DNA from: an uncultured Erysipelotrichaceae bacterium
GTDB taxonomy: Bacteria; Bacillota_I; Bacilli_A; Erysipelotrichales; Erysipelotrichaceae
Length of the DNA: 64,000 nt
Reading direction: 5' to 3'
NCBI GenBank assembly: GCA_945877255.1
Contig: CAMCRE010000002.1
Span: 1 to 64,000 of the forward strand
Part shown: piece after piece, positions 45,365 to 54,016 of the stretch
How positions within the stretch are numbered: the first letter of the stretch is position 1
Layout: every line of letters begins with the position of its first letter
Translations under genes and position numbers: made by a program
The notes under the pieces: generated by a model
What the model was told of the DNA's origin: nothing
What the model saw: only the letters and a program-made list of their open reading frames with translations
Databases searched by the model: none

Positions 45365-46509
45365 TGGATTTTACCGGATTTTTCAGCACATTAATTTCTA
45401 ACAGTTTTTATAAAAGAGTACAAACATTATCGAAGTTTCTTAATAGTCTGACAAAAATATCAGATATTAAAATGATTCCAAGAGTGTATCAAGTATATCA
45501 AAAAGAAAAAACTATTCGTAATTTTATAGATATACTTGAAGATAGTTCAAAATTTAATATCACAAAAATGAACCAATCAGGATTGCTAGTCAAAACAATT
45601 AATAAAAGTACGGCATTTACTAAATTTTTGACGGATAATGCAACCATTATCGAATCTAGCATTAATAAAATAAAAGACGTTAGTAAAACAGGTTTGTTTA
45701 AAGCGGTGAACAAAAGCTTAAAAATTTCAACTACATTTTTCAAGGTTATTTCGATTGGTTATAAAGTGTATGACAACTACAAACAAACAAAGTCTTTCCT
45801 AAAAACCATCACTGGAACTGCAATTGATATTGTTAAAGATTTTGATATAATAGATGGCATTACATATGGCGCTTATTTTGGAAAAGTTGGTATTGCAGTA
45901 GGAGTTGGCGTTGGTGCTACGGTTCAAATTATTAATTTTCTAAATCCTAATTTTTTTAATAATATTAAGAATAAATTACATCAAGGAAAAATTTCAATAT
46001 CCACAAATACTGAAGTGTTAATAATTGATAAAGAAACATTAGAAAAACGGAAAGTGTTTTATGAGCGTGTCGTTAGTAAATTAAATGATACTTTAAAATT
46101 ATTGGAAAAATATTATAGTCAGTTTGATGAATTAGCGAGTGGGAAAACTGCGATGATCACAAAAGAAAATATTATTGCAAAAATTAATAAAGTCGAGCAT
46201 ATACTTAATACCCACATTATTCCAACTAAAGACAGTTTATTACACCATCAAGCGATGAACAATAATGTTTTTGTGGTGGAAAGACATTTGAATCAATGGA
46301 ACAAAAACAAAGTCATGATTCATAAAAAAGATTTGAAAAATCAAATTTATAGTTTAAATAATACGATACAATTAACTAAAAAATTAGTTAATTTAGATAA
46401 TGATATATCATTAAGACGAAACATATCTACATTACAAAATGAATTAAGTAAACTGAAAAAATTAGAAAATGCAATCAACCAGTTGGAGAGGAGTAAGTTT
46501 TATGTCTAA
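45364..46509 (+). CDS. candidate type VII effector with glycine zippers, reversed domain order
   Basis: 381 residues; no family recognised. Residues 1-160 are helical and Lys/Ser/Thr-rich. Residues 165-184 hold two consecutive GxxxGxxxG patterns (G165, G169, G173 and G176, G180, G184) in a hydrophobic stretch ending at about 192, as in pore-forming glycine-zipper toxins. Residues about 220-381 are a long helical coil without Pro-rich breaks, similar in character to LXG targeting domains, but located at the C-terminus. No signal peptide. It directly follows the DUF4176 gene and precedes two small proteins. Interpretation as a reverse-arranged effector (as in staphylococcal TslA) is an inference; a structural component of the secretion system is the alternative. 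Confidence 0.45.
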   Translation: MDFTGFFSTLISNSFYKRVQTLSKFLNSLTKISDIKMIPRVYQVYQKEKTIRNFIDILEDSSKFNITKMNQSGLLVKTINKSTAFTKFLTDNATIIESSINKIKDVSKTGLFKAVNKSLKISTTFFKVISIGYKVYDNYKQTKSFLKTITGTAIDIVKDFDIIDGITYGAYFGKVGIAVGVGVGATVQIINFLNPNFFNNIKNKLHQGKISISTNTEVLIIDKETLEKRKVFYERVVSKLNDTLKLLEKYYSQFDELASGKTAMITKENIIAKINKVEHILNTHIIPTKDSLLHHQAMNNNVFVVERHLNQWNKNKVMIHKKDLKNQIYSLNNTIQLTKKLVNLDNDISLRRNISTLQNELSKLKKLENAINQLERSKFYV

Positions 46510-46633
46510 GATAAAATATATGATTCAGTTGATTAAAACGACATTGAATAAGAAGCATCAAAACCATTTTGAAACAACAAATCAAGCGAAAAGAAAACAT
46601 AAACGACTGTTGGAACAAGCAAAATGGAAATAA
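46502..46633 (+). CDS. small basic protein of the type VII locus, 43 residues
   Basis: Starts MSKIKYMIQLIKTTLNKKHQ and is rich in Lys, His and Arg. GAGAGGAG lies 8 bases before the ATG. It overlaps the preceding gene by 8 bases and the following gene by 10, which is typical for a translated member of a compact operon. No family recognised. By position it may be a partner, chaperone or immunity-related peptide of the preceding candidate effector. Confidence 0.6.
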   Translation: MSKIKYMIQLIKTTLNKKHQNHFETTNQAKRKHKRLLEQAKWK

Positions 46634-46899
46634 AATGGAAAATTACGACATTATATCAATTAATAGATGCAATTGAGAAAGTAATTGATTTAAAAACTTT
46701 AATCGCAGAGTTTGATAGGTATGAATTTTTAATGAAAAATCGCGGGGAACAGGAAAATAATTTTATTAATAAACATCGTAATAATAAAGAGAAAATAAAG
46801 TTAATTCATAATGAATTAGATCATCTTAATCGTGTCATCAAAAAATCGATTAGTGAATTTGAAGCACTGGATAACCAAATTGCGAAAACAATGAAATAA
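46624..46899 (+). CDS. small helical WXG100-like partner protein, no WXG motif
   Basis: 91 residues, predicted as two long helices around a polar turn near residue 40 (KNRGEQENN). The size and shape are like WXG100 or the LXG-associated helical partners (DUF3130/DUF5344 type) but no WXG is present. It ends LDNQIAKTMK, matching the LDMEIANRLK end of the EsxA-like protein at 41088: both have LDxxIAxxxK as their last ten residues. This suggests recognition by the same EssC. Last gene of the locus, followed by a terminator. Confidence 0.6.
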   Translation: MEIKWKITTLYQLIDAIEKVIDLKTLIAEFDRYEFLMKNRGEQENNFINKHRNNKEKIKLIHNELDHLNRVIKKSISEFEALDNQIAKTMK

Positions 46900-46903
46900 T
46901 GAT

Positions 46904-46936
46904 AAAAATATCGTAAAACAATACGATATTTTTTAA
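46904..46936 (+). terminator. terminator of the type VII locus
   Basis: AAAAATATCGTA and TACGATATTTTT form a perfect 12-pair stem with a 6-base loop and continue into T residues. Confidence 0.8.
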
Positions 46937-46967
46937 TTGTGTTAAAATTTAGTTTTAATATTTGTTT

Positions 46968-47043
46968 TGATATAATGGAGTAGACTATAATTATTATTAA
47001 ATTAATTACTTCGCAAGTAGTTTATGGTCGTATATGATATAAT
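46968..47043 (+). promoter_or_regulatory. promoter region of the 47 kb operon with two extended -10 elements
   Basis: TGATATAAT occurs at 46968-46976 and again at 47035-47043; a plain TATAAT is at 46986-46991. Between them TTACTT-CGC-AAGTAG (47006-47020) is a small inverted repeat. The second copy is 20 bases before the start codon and is the better candidate. Confidence 0.5.
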
Positions 47044-47062
47044 ACGTATGAAAGAGGTTGTT

Positions 47063-48184
47063 ATGATTAATCAATGGCAAAAATTTAATTTAGTTGAAAA
47101 AGCAATAATACTAACGTTATGTTCAATATTTTTACATTACACAATTACAATCGGAATGATAATCGTATCATTTGTGTTAATTATCAAACATGAATGGAAA
47201 AAACCGATCAAGGCACACCGACCATTTATATTGTTGTCCTTTCTGCAAATAATAAGCATCATTAATTCTGCATGGCATAAAAATATTTTTGGAATTCTAC
47301 TCGCAGTTGGAATGTGGATCATTTTATATGTTGTTTATTATTTTAGAACGTTTATAACTAAAGATAATATATACTTTATATTAAAGATGTTATTAGGTGC
47401 AAGCTTGGTTTCAGTTTTATATATTATCTTAGGATATTTTATTAATAAATACATCATACACGTTGTGCCATACGATTATAGTCGTGCATTATTTTTCAAT
47501 GAAAATTATGCAGGCTCAATATTTTCAATTAGTGCAATTATCGCAGTTATTTTGTTGCTGCAAGAAAAAAAGAAATATTATTTATTACTTGTCTTAGCAT
47601 ACATCTTTTTAATAATTAATGCAAAATCTCGTGGTGCATTATTAGGGTTATTGGCAGGCTTAATAATAGTCGGATTTACACAAATAAAAAATAAAAAAAT
47701 TAAACTAGCGATTATAAGTTCAATTTTATTAATAGCATTAATTATGTTATGTATATTTCCGCTACCGAGTATACACGACTTTACAAAACTAGATAGTTAC
47801 CGTGTTGCAATTTGGGAAACAGGTTGGAAGTCATTTTTGCGTTATCCATTTATTGGTCAAGGTCAATTCACACATTTGAATTACTGTCGTGAATTTGGTA
47901 CATTATGTATCGAACATGCACATAACTTATTTTTAGAATTATTAATTGTGTATGGTGTAATAGGGATAGCAATAATAATGTTTACTTTAAAGTATGAATT
48001 TCATAAAATATTGCGATTAATGCGAAATGATACGCTGTTATTTTCTTTATACATAGGAGTGATAACAGTATCTATAGTCCATGGATTAGTAGATTATCAA
48101 TTATTTTGGCCACAATCAGGATTACTATGTTTAAGTATGCTTGGGATAATCGATTGCTATAAGGAAGAAAAAAACCATGAATAA
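47063..48184 (+). CDS. O-antigen ligase/polymerase-like membrane protein (Wzy_C type)
   Basis: 373 residues with about ten hydrophobic helices. A long loop containing YRVAIWETGWKSFLRYPFIG, a short GQGQF and IEHAHNLFLELLIVYG is the Wzy_C signature of O-antigen ligases, capsule polymerases and teichoic-acid ligases, with SRGALLGLLAG earlier. AAAGAGG fits the ATG at 47063; frames upstream lack ribosome-binding sites. It overlaps the MFS gene by 8 bases. No glycosyltransferase genes are near, so the glycan is unknown. Confidence 0.8.
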   Translation: MINQWQKFNLVEKAIILTLCSIFLHYTITIGMIIVSFVLIIKHEWKKPIKAHRPFILLSFLQIISIINSAWHKNIFGILLAVGMWIILYVVYYFRTFITKDNIYFILKMLLGASLVSVLYIILGYFINKYIIHVVPYDYSRALFFNENYAGSIFSISAIIAVILLLQEKKKYYLLLVLAYIFLIINAKSRGALLGLLAGLIIVGFTQIKNKKIKLAIISSILLIALIMLCIFPLPSIHDFTKLDSYRVAIWETGWKSFLRYPFIGQGQFTHLNYCREFGTLCIEHAHNLFLELLIVYGVIGIAIIMFTLKYEFHKILRLMRNDTLLFSLYIGVITVSIVHGLVDYQLFWPQSGLLCLSMLGIIDCYKEEKNHE

Positions 48185-49376
48185 AAAATTTTTAAATATT
48201 TTACTAATTTATATTTTCATCATGATAGCAGCAAATACGATTCATCCTGTCACACCAGAATTAATTAAAATACGAAAATTTCCAGATGCAATGTTTGGAA
48301 TAGCATTAGCGATGATGAATTTAACGAACTTCATATTCTCGAGTTTTTGGGGAAATATTTGTGACAAAAAAGGTCGTAAAATTATCATGATTATAGGATG
48401 TTTAGGATATGCAATATCACAATTAGGATTTGCGTACAGTCATAGTGTAGCAACATTAATTACTGCAAGATTACTAGCAGGATTTTTTACAGGTGCATTT
48501 AGTGTTCCCGTATTGGCGTATATTAGTGATATTTCTGAAATACACGAATTAAAAACACATTTCACAATTTATGCCACTTCTACTGCTGTTGCAGCAGCGA
48601 TAGGGTATTATTTAGGTGGTATAATTGGATCGCACAACTTATTATATGCTTTTTATTGCCAAATTATACTATTAATAATCGCAGTAATGTTATTGTTTGT
48701 GCTAGTTAATGAAAGATGTAATAATCAAAAACTAAATATTAAACAAATATTACAATCTTTAAATCCACTACATAACTTTTTAAAATCAAAAATTAATAAA
48801 GTAGTTGTGATGATGTTGACAATAAGTTTTTTTATTTATTTTGCGAATACAATGTTTGATAACTCGTTTTCATATTATTTAAGTGCACAATTAAAAATGA
48901 AGCCAATAGTAAATGGCGTAATTAAAGCAACTACAGGATTAACAACGTTATGTTTAAATATATTTGTGATTAATAAACTAATAAGAAAATACAATTTAAG
49001 CAACATTTTTAAAATAATATTAATTACGAGTACAATTATATTAATATCAATTATATATTCCAAAAACAAAGAAATGTTTTTTGTGATGAGTACGTTGTTT
49101 TATATCATTTTTATGTGTGTTATTCCACTACAACAATCATTGATAATGGAACATTCAGATGAAAATACACGTGGTGTAGCGAGTGGATTGATTAACTCAA
49201 CACGCTCAATAGCAGGTGTCGTAGCAGCATTAGTAGCAGGTAATATCTATGGAAAGTTACCAGAAATAAATTTACCATACGCCAATGCTAGAATCGTGTA
49301 TCCGATTATAATTAGTATTATTTGCATAATAGTAGCGATATGTATATTACAGAACACAAGGAGAAAATATGATTAA
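48177..49376 (+). CDS. MFS transporter
   Basis: 399 residues with about twelve helices. Motif A (WGNICDKKGRKIIM, between helices 2 and 3) and the helix 5 region AGFFTGAFSVPVLAYISD place it among drug/sugar efflux MFS proteins. Substrate unknown. It overlaps both neighbours by 8 bases and so belongs to a tight operon with the Wzy_C protein and the M20 peptidase. Confidence 0.82.
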   Translation: MNKKFLNILLIYIFIMIAANTIHPVTPELIKIRKFPDAMFGIALAMMNLTNFIFSSFWGNICDKKGRKIIMIIGCLGYAISQLGFAYSHSVATLITARLLAGFFTGAFSVPVLAYISDISEIHELKTHFTIYATSTAVAAAIGYYLGGIIGSHNLLYAFYCQIILLIIAVMLLFVLVNERCNNQKLNIKQILQSLNPLHNFLKSKINKVVVMMLTISFFIYFANTMFDNSFSYYLSAQLKMKPIVNGVIKATTGLTTLCLNIFVINKLIRKYNLSNIFKIILITSTIILISIIYSKNKEMFFVMSTLFYIIFMCVIPLQQSLIMEHSDENTRGVASGLINSTRSIAGVVAALVAGNIYGKLPEINLPYANARIVYPIIISIICIIVAICILQNTRRKYD

Positions 49377-50487
49377 TAAAGAAAGAATGATCAACAATTT
49401 TATAACGATGGCAAAAATAAGTTCCCCAACTTTTAATGAAAGAGAAATGGCTGACTATGTTATCTCTCAATTTAATCATTTAGGTTATGAGGTGATAGAA
49501 GATGATGCAGGATTGAAGATAGGCGGGAATACAGGTAATTTAATAATCAACATTCCAGGAACAATCAACAAAACAATACTATTGTCGGCACATTTAGATA
49601 CGGTTGTACCATGTGAAAAAATAAACGTGATTAGAGAAAACGGAAAAATTTATACCGATAAAACATCTGTTTTAGGGGGAGATGATAAATTAGGAATTGC
49701 GACAATATTAGAAATCGTTGAAATATTACAATCCTATGAAAATAAACCAAATTTAAAAATAGTAATTAGTGTTGCAGAAGAAAAAGGATTACAAGGCGCC
49801 ACAGCATTAGATCCAAAACATTTGGAAAACGTTGATTTTGGATTTGTGTTAGACGGTGGAGATGATATTGGTACAGTAACAAATGCCGCACCGTATCGTA
49901 TCGCAGGAGAACTAATTGTAATAGGAAAAGAAGCACATGCAGGACTTGAGCCTGAAAAAGGTATTAATGCGTTACTCGTTGCTGCTGAAGCATTAACACA
50001 ACTTAAAATCGGAAGAATTGATGCTATTACAACAAGCAATATAGGTATCGTTTCTGGAGGATTAGCACAAAATATTGTGATGAAAGAAGTCAGAATGCTG
50101 TTTGAAACAAGAAGTATAAAAAAAGAAAATATTTACCACCAACAAAAAATTGTGGTTGATAAGTTTAATGCGGTTTGTGGTAAATATCAAATTCAATTTA
50201 AACATACTTTAAAAGAAGTGACAACAGGATATGAAGTTAATGAAGGAGAAAGCATTTCATACTATAAACAAGCGTGTGAAGTCTTAAATGTCCCATTTAA
50301 AAAAGAAGCGAGTGGTGGTGCGAGTGATGCCAACGTTTTTAATAAGTATGGTGTACAATGTTTAGTTATCTCAGTTGGAATGAAAAATGTGCATACGGTA
50401 GAAGAATACGTATTAGAAGAAGACTTTGTTTTAAGTGCTAATGTCTTACTTAAAACACTGCTATTGATTCAAGATGAAATGCATTAA
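49369..50487 (+). CDS. M20 family metallopeptidase (PepT-like)
   Basis: 372 residues. Two-zinc aminoacyl-peptidase fold: SAHLDTVVPC (His and catalytic Asp), SVLGGDDKLGIA (bridging Asp), SVAEEKGLQGA (catalytic Glu pair), then a lid domain and a C-terminal VHTVEEYV with the last His. Best fit is the PepT-like YqjE group (tripeptidase-like). Cytosolic, for peptide use. Start ATG overlaps the MFS gene by 8 bases; AAGGAG precedes it. Confidence 0.88.
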   Translation: MINKERMINNFITMAKISSPTFNEREMADYVISQFNHLGYEVIEDDAGLKIGGNTGNLIINIPGTINKTILLSAHLDTVVPCEKINVIRENGKIYTDKTSVLGGDDKLGIATILEIVEILQSYENKPNLKIVISVAEEKGLQGATALDPKHLENVDFGFVLDGGDDIGTVTNAAPYRIAGELIVIGKEAHAGLEPEKGINALLVAAEALTQLKIGRIDAITTSNIGIVSGGLAQNIVMKEVRMLFETRSIKKENIYHQQKIVVDKFNAVCGKYQIQFKHTLKEVTTGYEVNEGESISYYKQACEVLNVPFKKEASGGASDANVFNKYGVQCLVISVGMKNVHTVEEYVLEEDFVLSANVLLKTLLLIQDEMH

Positions 50488-50986
50488 CTTTATTGGCGAA
50501 TATTCTTTGAATTACATACAAGCACTATTTTCAAAGATTATTCCAATAACAATACTAGAAGACGTTGAAGGATTGTATTGTTTTTTAGAAGATGAACATT
50601 TTTTTAAATTTAAAATATTAAGTCAAGAAGAAAACATCAAAGTTATGATTTCGCATAACCGTGATAAACTAACAAAATTAACTTTGCAATATGCAAATAA
50701 TCACGCAATGCAGATTTTTCATATTAGTGATTTAATTTTTAAATATCAAAATGATAAAATTAATCATGAACTAAAATCAATATTTTTAAAAGTTGATTCT
50801 TATTTAATGCATACCGTTAAAATGTTTATGGAAAATAATTTGAATGTTGTGCAAACAGCACATGAAATTTATGTTCATCGAAATACATTGAATTACCGTT
50901 TACAACTTTTTTATAATATAACCGGAATAGATGTAAAAGATTATCAAAATATGTTGTTAGTGTATTTTTATTTAAATTGTGCATAG
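50474..50986 (+). CDS. PucR/CdaR-type regulator, short form
   Basis: 170 residues. The C-terminal 55 residues (VKMFMENNLNVVQTAHEIYV, HRNTLNYRL, then DVKDYQNMLLVYFYL) are the PucR/CdaR helix-turn-helix. The usual N-terminal sensory and GAF-like domains are reduced to about 110 unrecognised residues. It overlaps the peptidase gene by 14 bases and precedes an MsmK/UgpC-like ATPase. A regulator of sugar use is a reasonable guess from context, not shown by the sequence. Confidence 0.75.
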   Translation: MKCINFIGEYSLNYIQALFSKIIPITILEDVEGLYCFLEDEHFFKFKILSQEENIKVMISHNRDKLTKLTLQYANNHAMQIFHISDLIFKYQNDKINHELKSIFLKVDSYLMHTVKMFMENNLNVVQTAHEIYVHRNTLNYRLQLFYNITGIDVKDYQNMLLVYFYLNCA

Positions 50987-51041
50987 TGAACAACAAAAAA
51001 CTAAAATAAGTTGCTATAATATACTTAAATAGGAGGAAGTT

Positions 51042-52133
51042 ATGGCAACTTTAAGTTTAAAAAACATAGATAAAATTTATGACAATAATGTCCAAGCAGT
51101 TTTTGATTTCAATTTAGAAATTAAAGACAAAGAATTTATAGTATTTGTGGGGCCTTCAGGATGTGGGAAATCTACAACATTACGTATGATTGCAGGATTA
51201 GAAGATATTTCAGCAGGAACGCTTGAAATTAATGGTAAAGTTATGAACGACGTTTCACCAAAAGATAGAAATATTGCAATGGTGTTCCAATCATACGCAC
51301 TCTATCCACATATGAGTGTATATGACAACATGGCATTCGGTTTAAAATTGAAAAAAATGCCAAAAGAAGAAATTGATCGTCGAGTAAGAGAAGCTGCAAA
51401 AATTTTAGAGATTGAACAATATTTAGAAAGAAAACCTAAAGCATTATCAGGTGGGCAAAGACAACGTGTGGCACTTGGAAGAGCAATTGTTCGAAATGCA
51501 GATGTATTCTTAATGGACGAACCATTAAGTAACTTAGATGCTAAGTTACGTGTTCAAATGCGTGCAGAGATTATAAAATTACATAAAAGATTAGACGCAA
51601 CAACAATTTATGTAACACACGACCAAACAGAAGCGATGACAATGGCGAGTAGAATAGTAGTTATGAAAGGTGGTTACATCCAACAAATCGGTACACCAAA
51701 AGAAATTTACAACAACCCAGCAAATATGTTTGTGGCAAGTTTTGTGGGTGCACCAGCAACTAACTTTATAACAGGTGTGTATCATGATGGAAGATTTACT
51801 TGCGAAGGGTTAGATGTAAAAATACCTGAAATGTATCATGATGGATTAAAAGCTTACAACGGAAAAGAAATTGTATTAGGTATTAGACCAGAAGATATTC
51901 ATATCGAAGGAATTGTGAAAGAAACATTCCCAGACGCACAGTTTGCGTTTAAAATTGATGTTGCTGAATTACTTGGACATGAATATATTTTACATGGTAA
52001 TATCGGTAGTCAAAAAGTACTTGCAAAAGTTTCATCACGTGTAGATAGTTCAAACGTTGAAAATGTTACACTTGCAATAGATATGACAAAAGTTCATTTC
52101 TTCGATATTGCAACTGAAAATAAAATTATTTAA
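51042..52133 (+). CDS. msmK: MsmK/UgpC-type sugar ABC transporter ATP-binding protein
   Basis: 363 residues. Walker A GPSGCGKST, Q-loop VFQSYALYPHM, signature LSGGQRQR, Walker B VFLMDEPLSNLDAKLR and H-loop YVTHDQTEAM are intact. Residues 240-363 form the TOBE/OB regulatory domain of the MalK class (LGIRPEDIHIEG). It stands alone without permease genes. In streptococci MsmK energises several sugar transporters encoded elsewhere, and that fits here. AGGAGG precedes the ATG. Confidence 0.9.
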   Translation: MATLSLKNIDKIYDNNVQAVFDFNLEIKDKEFIVFVGPSGCGKSTTLRMIAGLEDISAGTLEINGKVMNDVSPKDRNIAMVFQSYALYPHMSVYDNMAFGLKLKKMPKEEIDRRVREAAKILEIEQYLERKPKALSGGQRQRVALGRAIVRNADVFLMDEPLSNLDAKLRVQMRAEIIKLHKRLDATTIYVTHDQTEAMTMASRIVVMKGGYIQQIGTPKEIYNNPANMFVASFVGAPATNFITGVYHDGRFTCEGLDVKIPEMYHDGLKAYNGKEIVLGIRPEDIHIEGIVKETFPDAQFAFKIDVAELLGHEYILHGNIGSQKVLAKVSSRVDSSNVENVTLAIDMTKVHFFDIATENKII

Positions 52134-52140
52134 TTCTGTT

Positions 52141-52190
52141 AGGGAATTGATGTATACGCTCTGTGCTGGATACGCATCATTCCCTTTTTT
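52141..52190 (+). terminator. terminator after msmK
   Basis: AGGGAATTGATG pairs with CATCATTCCCT (one bulge) around a loop of about 20 bases that can itself fold, followed by TTTTTTT. Confidence 0.7.
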
Positions 52191-52221
52191 TCATACTATA
52201 GTAGAAAACAATAATAAAAAA

Positions 52222-52230
52222 TGGTAAAAT
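52222..52230 (+). promoter_or_regulatory. promoter of darA-gltX-M3 peptidase
   Basis: TGGTAAAAT, an extended -10, 21 bases before the ATG; a GAGGAGG ribosome-binding sequence follows. Confidence 0.6.
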
Positions 52231-52251
52231 ATAAATATTGAGGAGGATATT

Positions 52252-52575
52252 ATGAAATTAATAATCGCAATTATGTCAAATGATGATAGTCCTGCAGTAT
52301 CAAATGCATTAACGAAACAACAATTTTCTGTAACACGTTTAGCTACAACAGGTGGTTTTTTGAGAGCAGGAAACACGACGTTGTTAATTGGGGTGGAAGA
52401 AGAAAAAGTAGAAACAGCAATAGCTATAATTAAAGAACATTCCAGTAGAAGAACAGAATATGTACCGTCAATTTCTAATTATGATTTAGGCAGATATGCA
52501 AATTATCCAACAGAAATACAAGTTGGAGGGGCAACAGTTTTTGTAGTAGATGTAGCCCAATTTATTAAAATTTAA
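52252..52575 (+). CDS. darA: cyclic-di-AMP receptor, PII-like DarA (YaaQ)
   Basis: 107 residues, the family length. MKLIIAIMSNDDSPAVSNAL, TRLATTGGFLRAGNTTLLIG and a C-terminal VGGATVFVVDVAQF are the typical conserved blocks (also called PstA or DUF970). Trimeric cytosolic c-di-AMP sensor. In Bacillus it lies near tmk-holB; here those genes are 9 kb away, and darA leads an operon with gltX. Confidence 0.92.
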   Translation: MKLIIAIMSNDDSPAVSNALTKQQFSVTRLATTGGFLRAGNTTLLIGVEEEKVETAIAIIKEHSSRRTEYVPSISNYDLGRYANYPTEIQVGGATVFVVDVAQFIKI

Positions 52576-52584
52576 GGAGTATTT

Positions 52585-54015
52585 ATGAAAAAAATTAGAG
52601 TAAGATATGCACCTTCACCAACAGGTCATTTACATATTGGGGGTGCAAGGACAGCATTATTTAATTATTTATATGCTAAACATCATAATGGTGACTTTAT
52701 TTTTCGTTTAGAAGATACAGATATTGAAAGAAATATTGAAAATGGAGAAGCTAGTCAACTTGATAATTTAAGTTGGTTAGGAATTATACCAGATGAGTCC
52801 CCTTTAAATCCAAAAGAACAATATGCACCGTATCGTCAGACTGAAAGATTAGCTATTTATAATGCAATTAAAGAGCAATTAATTCAAGAAGGACACGCAT
52901 ATGAATGTTATTGCACACCGGAAGAATTACAAGCAGAAAGAGAGCGACAAGAAGCTTTAGGATTAGCTCCAATGTATAATCGTGAATTGATTAGTGAAGA
53001 TGAAAAATTAGCACGTAAAAACAGTGGAATGAAACCATCAATTCGCTTGAAAGTACCAGAAAATAAAGTTTATGAATTTAAAGATCTTATTCGTGGTGAT
53101 GTAAAATTTGAATCAAAAGATATTGGCGACTGGGTAATAGTGAAATCTAATGGGATACCTACGTATAACTTTGCGGTTGTGGTAGATGATCATAGTATGG
53201 ATATTACACATGTATTTAGAGGAGAAGAACATATTTCTAATACACCAAAACAACTAATGCTATATGAAATGTTGGGGTGGGATAAACCAGAATTTGCGCA
53301 TATGACATTAATTGTGAATGAAGAACGAAAAAAACTATCTAAACGTGATGAAACAATTATGCAATTTATTTCGCAATATAAAGATGAAGGATATATTCCA
53401 GAAGCAATGTTTAATTTTTTAGCGTTATTAGGATGGTCTCCAGAAGTAGAAGAAGAAATATTTACACATGAAAAATTAATTGAAATATTTGATGCAGAAC
53501 GATTATCAAAATCACCATCAATGTTTGATAAAAATAAATTGAAATGGATTAATAATCGCTACATGAAAGAATTATCTGAAGATAAGTATTTAAAATTAGT
53601 CAAACCATTTCTTGTGGAATATTATGACTGTAGCAATAAATCAGAAAACTGGTTAAATTTATTACTATTGTTGTATAAAGAGCAAATTTCATACGGAAAA
53701 GAAATTCAAGGATTAGTTGATATTTTCTTTAATGATGAAATTAAATACAATGAAAATTGTGTAGAAGTATTGAATTGGGAAACAACACCACAAGTAAAAG
53801 AAAACTTTAAAAAACAAGTGGTAACAAGTGAATCATGGGATGAAGAAACGATTAAAAATTGTGTGAAAGCTGTTCAAAAAGAAACAGGAATTAAAGGAAA
53901 ACAGCTTTTCATGGCAATTAGAGTAATGGTAAGTGGTAGCGAACATGGACCAGACTTAACACAAACATTATTATTGCTAGGGAAAGAAACAGTATTAAAT
54001 AGATTAGGAGAATAA
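52585..54015 (+). CDS. gltX: glutamyl-tRNA synthetase
   Basis: 476 residues, class I. HIGH-type motif [15 protein letters not shown] close to the N-terminus and KLSKRD as the KMSKS loop. [11 protein letters not shown] and [15 protein letters not shown] are conserved. As in most Firmicutes it probably also charges tRNA-Gln before amidation (family knowledge). It is 9 bases after darA and 1 base before the M3 peptidase gene. Confidence 0.97.
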   Translation: MKKIRVRYAPSPTGHLHIGGARTALFNYLYAKHHNGDFIFRLEDTDIERNIENGEASQLDNLSWLGIIPDESPLNPKEQYAPYRQTERLAIYNAIKEQLIQEGHAYECYCTPEELQAERERQEALGLAPMYNRELISEDEKLARKNSGMKPSIRLKVPENKVYEFKDLIRGDVKFESKDIGDWVIVKSNGIPTYNFAVVVDDHSMDITHVFRGEEHISNTPKQLMLYEMLGWDKPEFAHMTLIVNEERKKLSKRDETIMQFISQYKDEGYIPEAMFNFLALLGWSPEVEEEIFTHEKLIEIFDAERLSKSPSMFDKNKLKWINNRYMKELSEDKYLKLVKPFLVEYYDCSNKSENWLNLLLLLYKEQISYGKEIQGLVDIFFNDEIKYNENCVEVLNWETTPQVKENFKKQVVTSESWDEETIKNCVKAVQKETGIKGKQLFMAIRVMVSGSEHGPDLTQTLLLLGKETVLNRLGE

Positions 54016-54016
54016 A

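Noticed and set aside
52585-54015. gltX read as a discriminating or duplicate enzyme
   Set aside because: The sequence is an ordinary full-length bacterial GluRS, with no second copy in the window.
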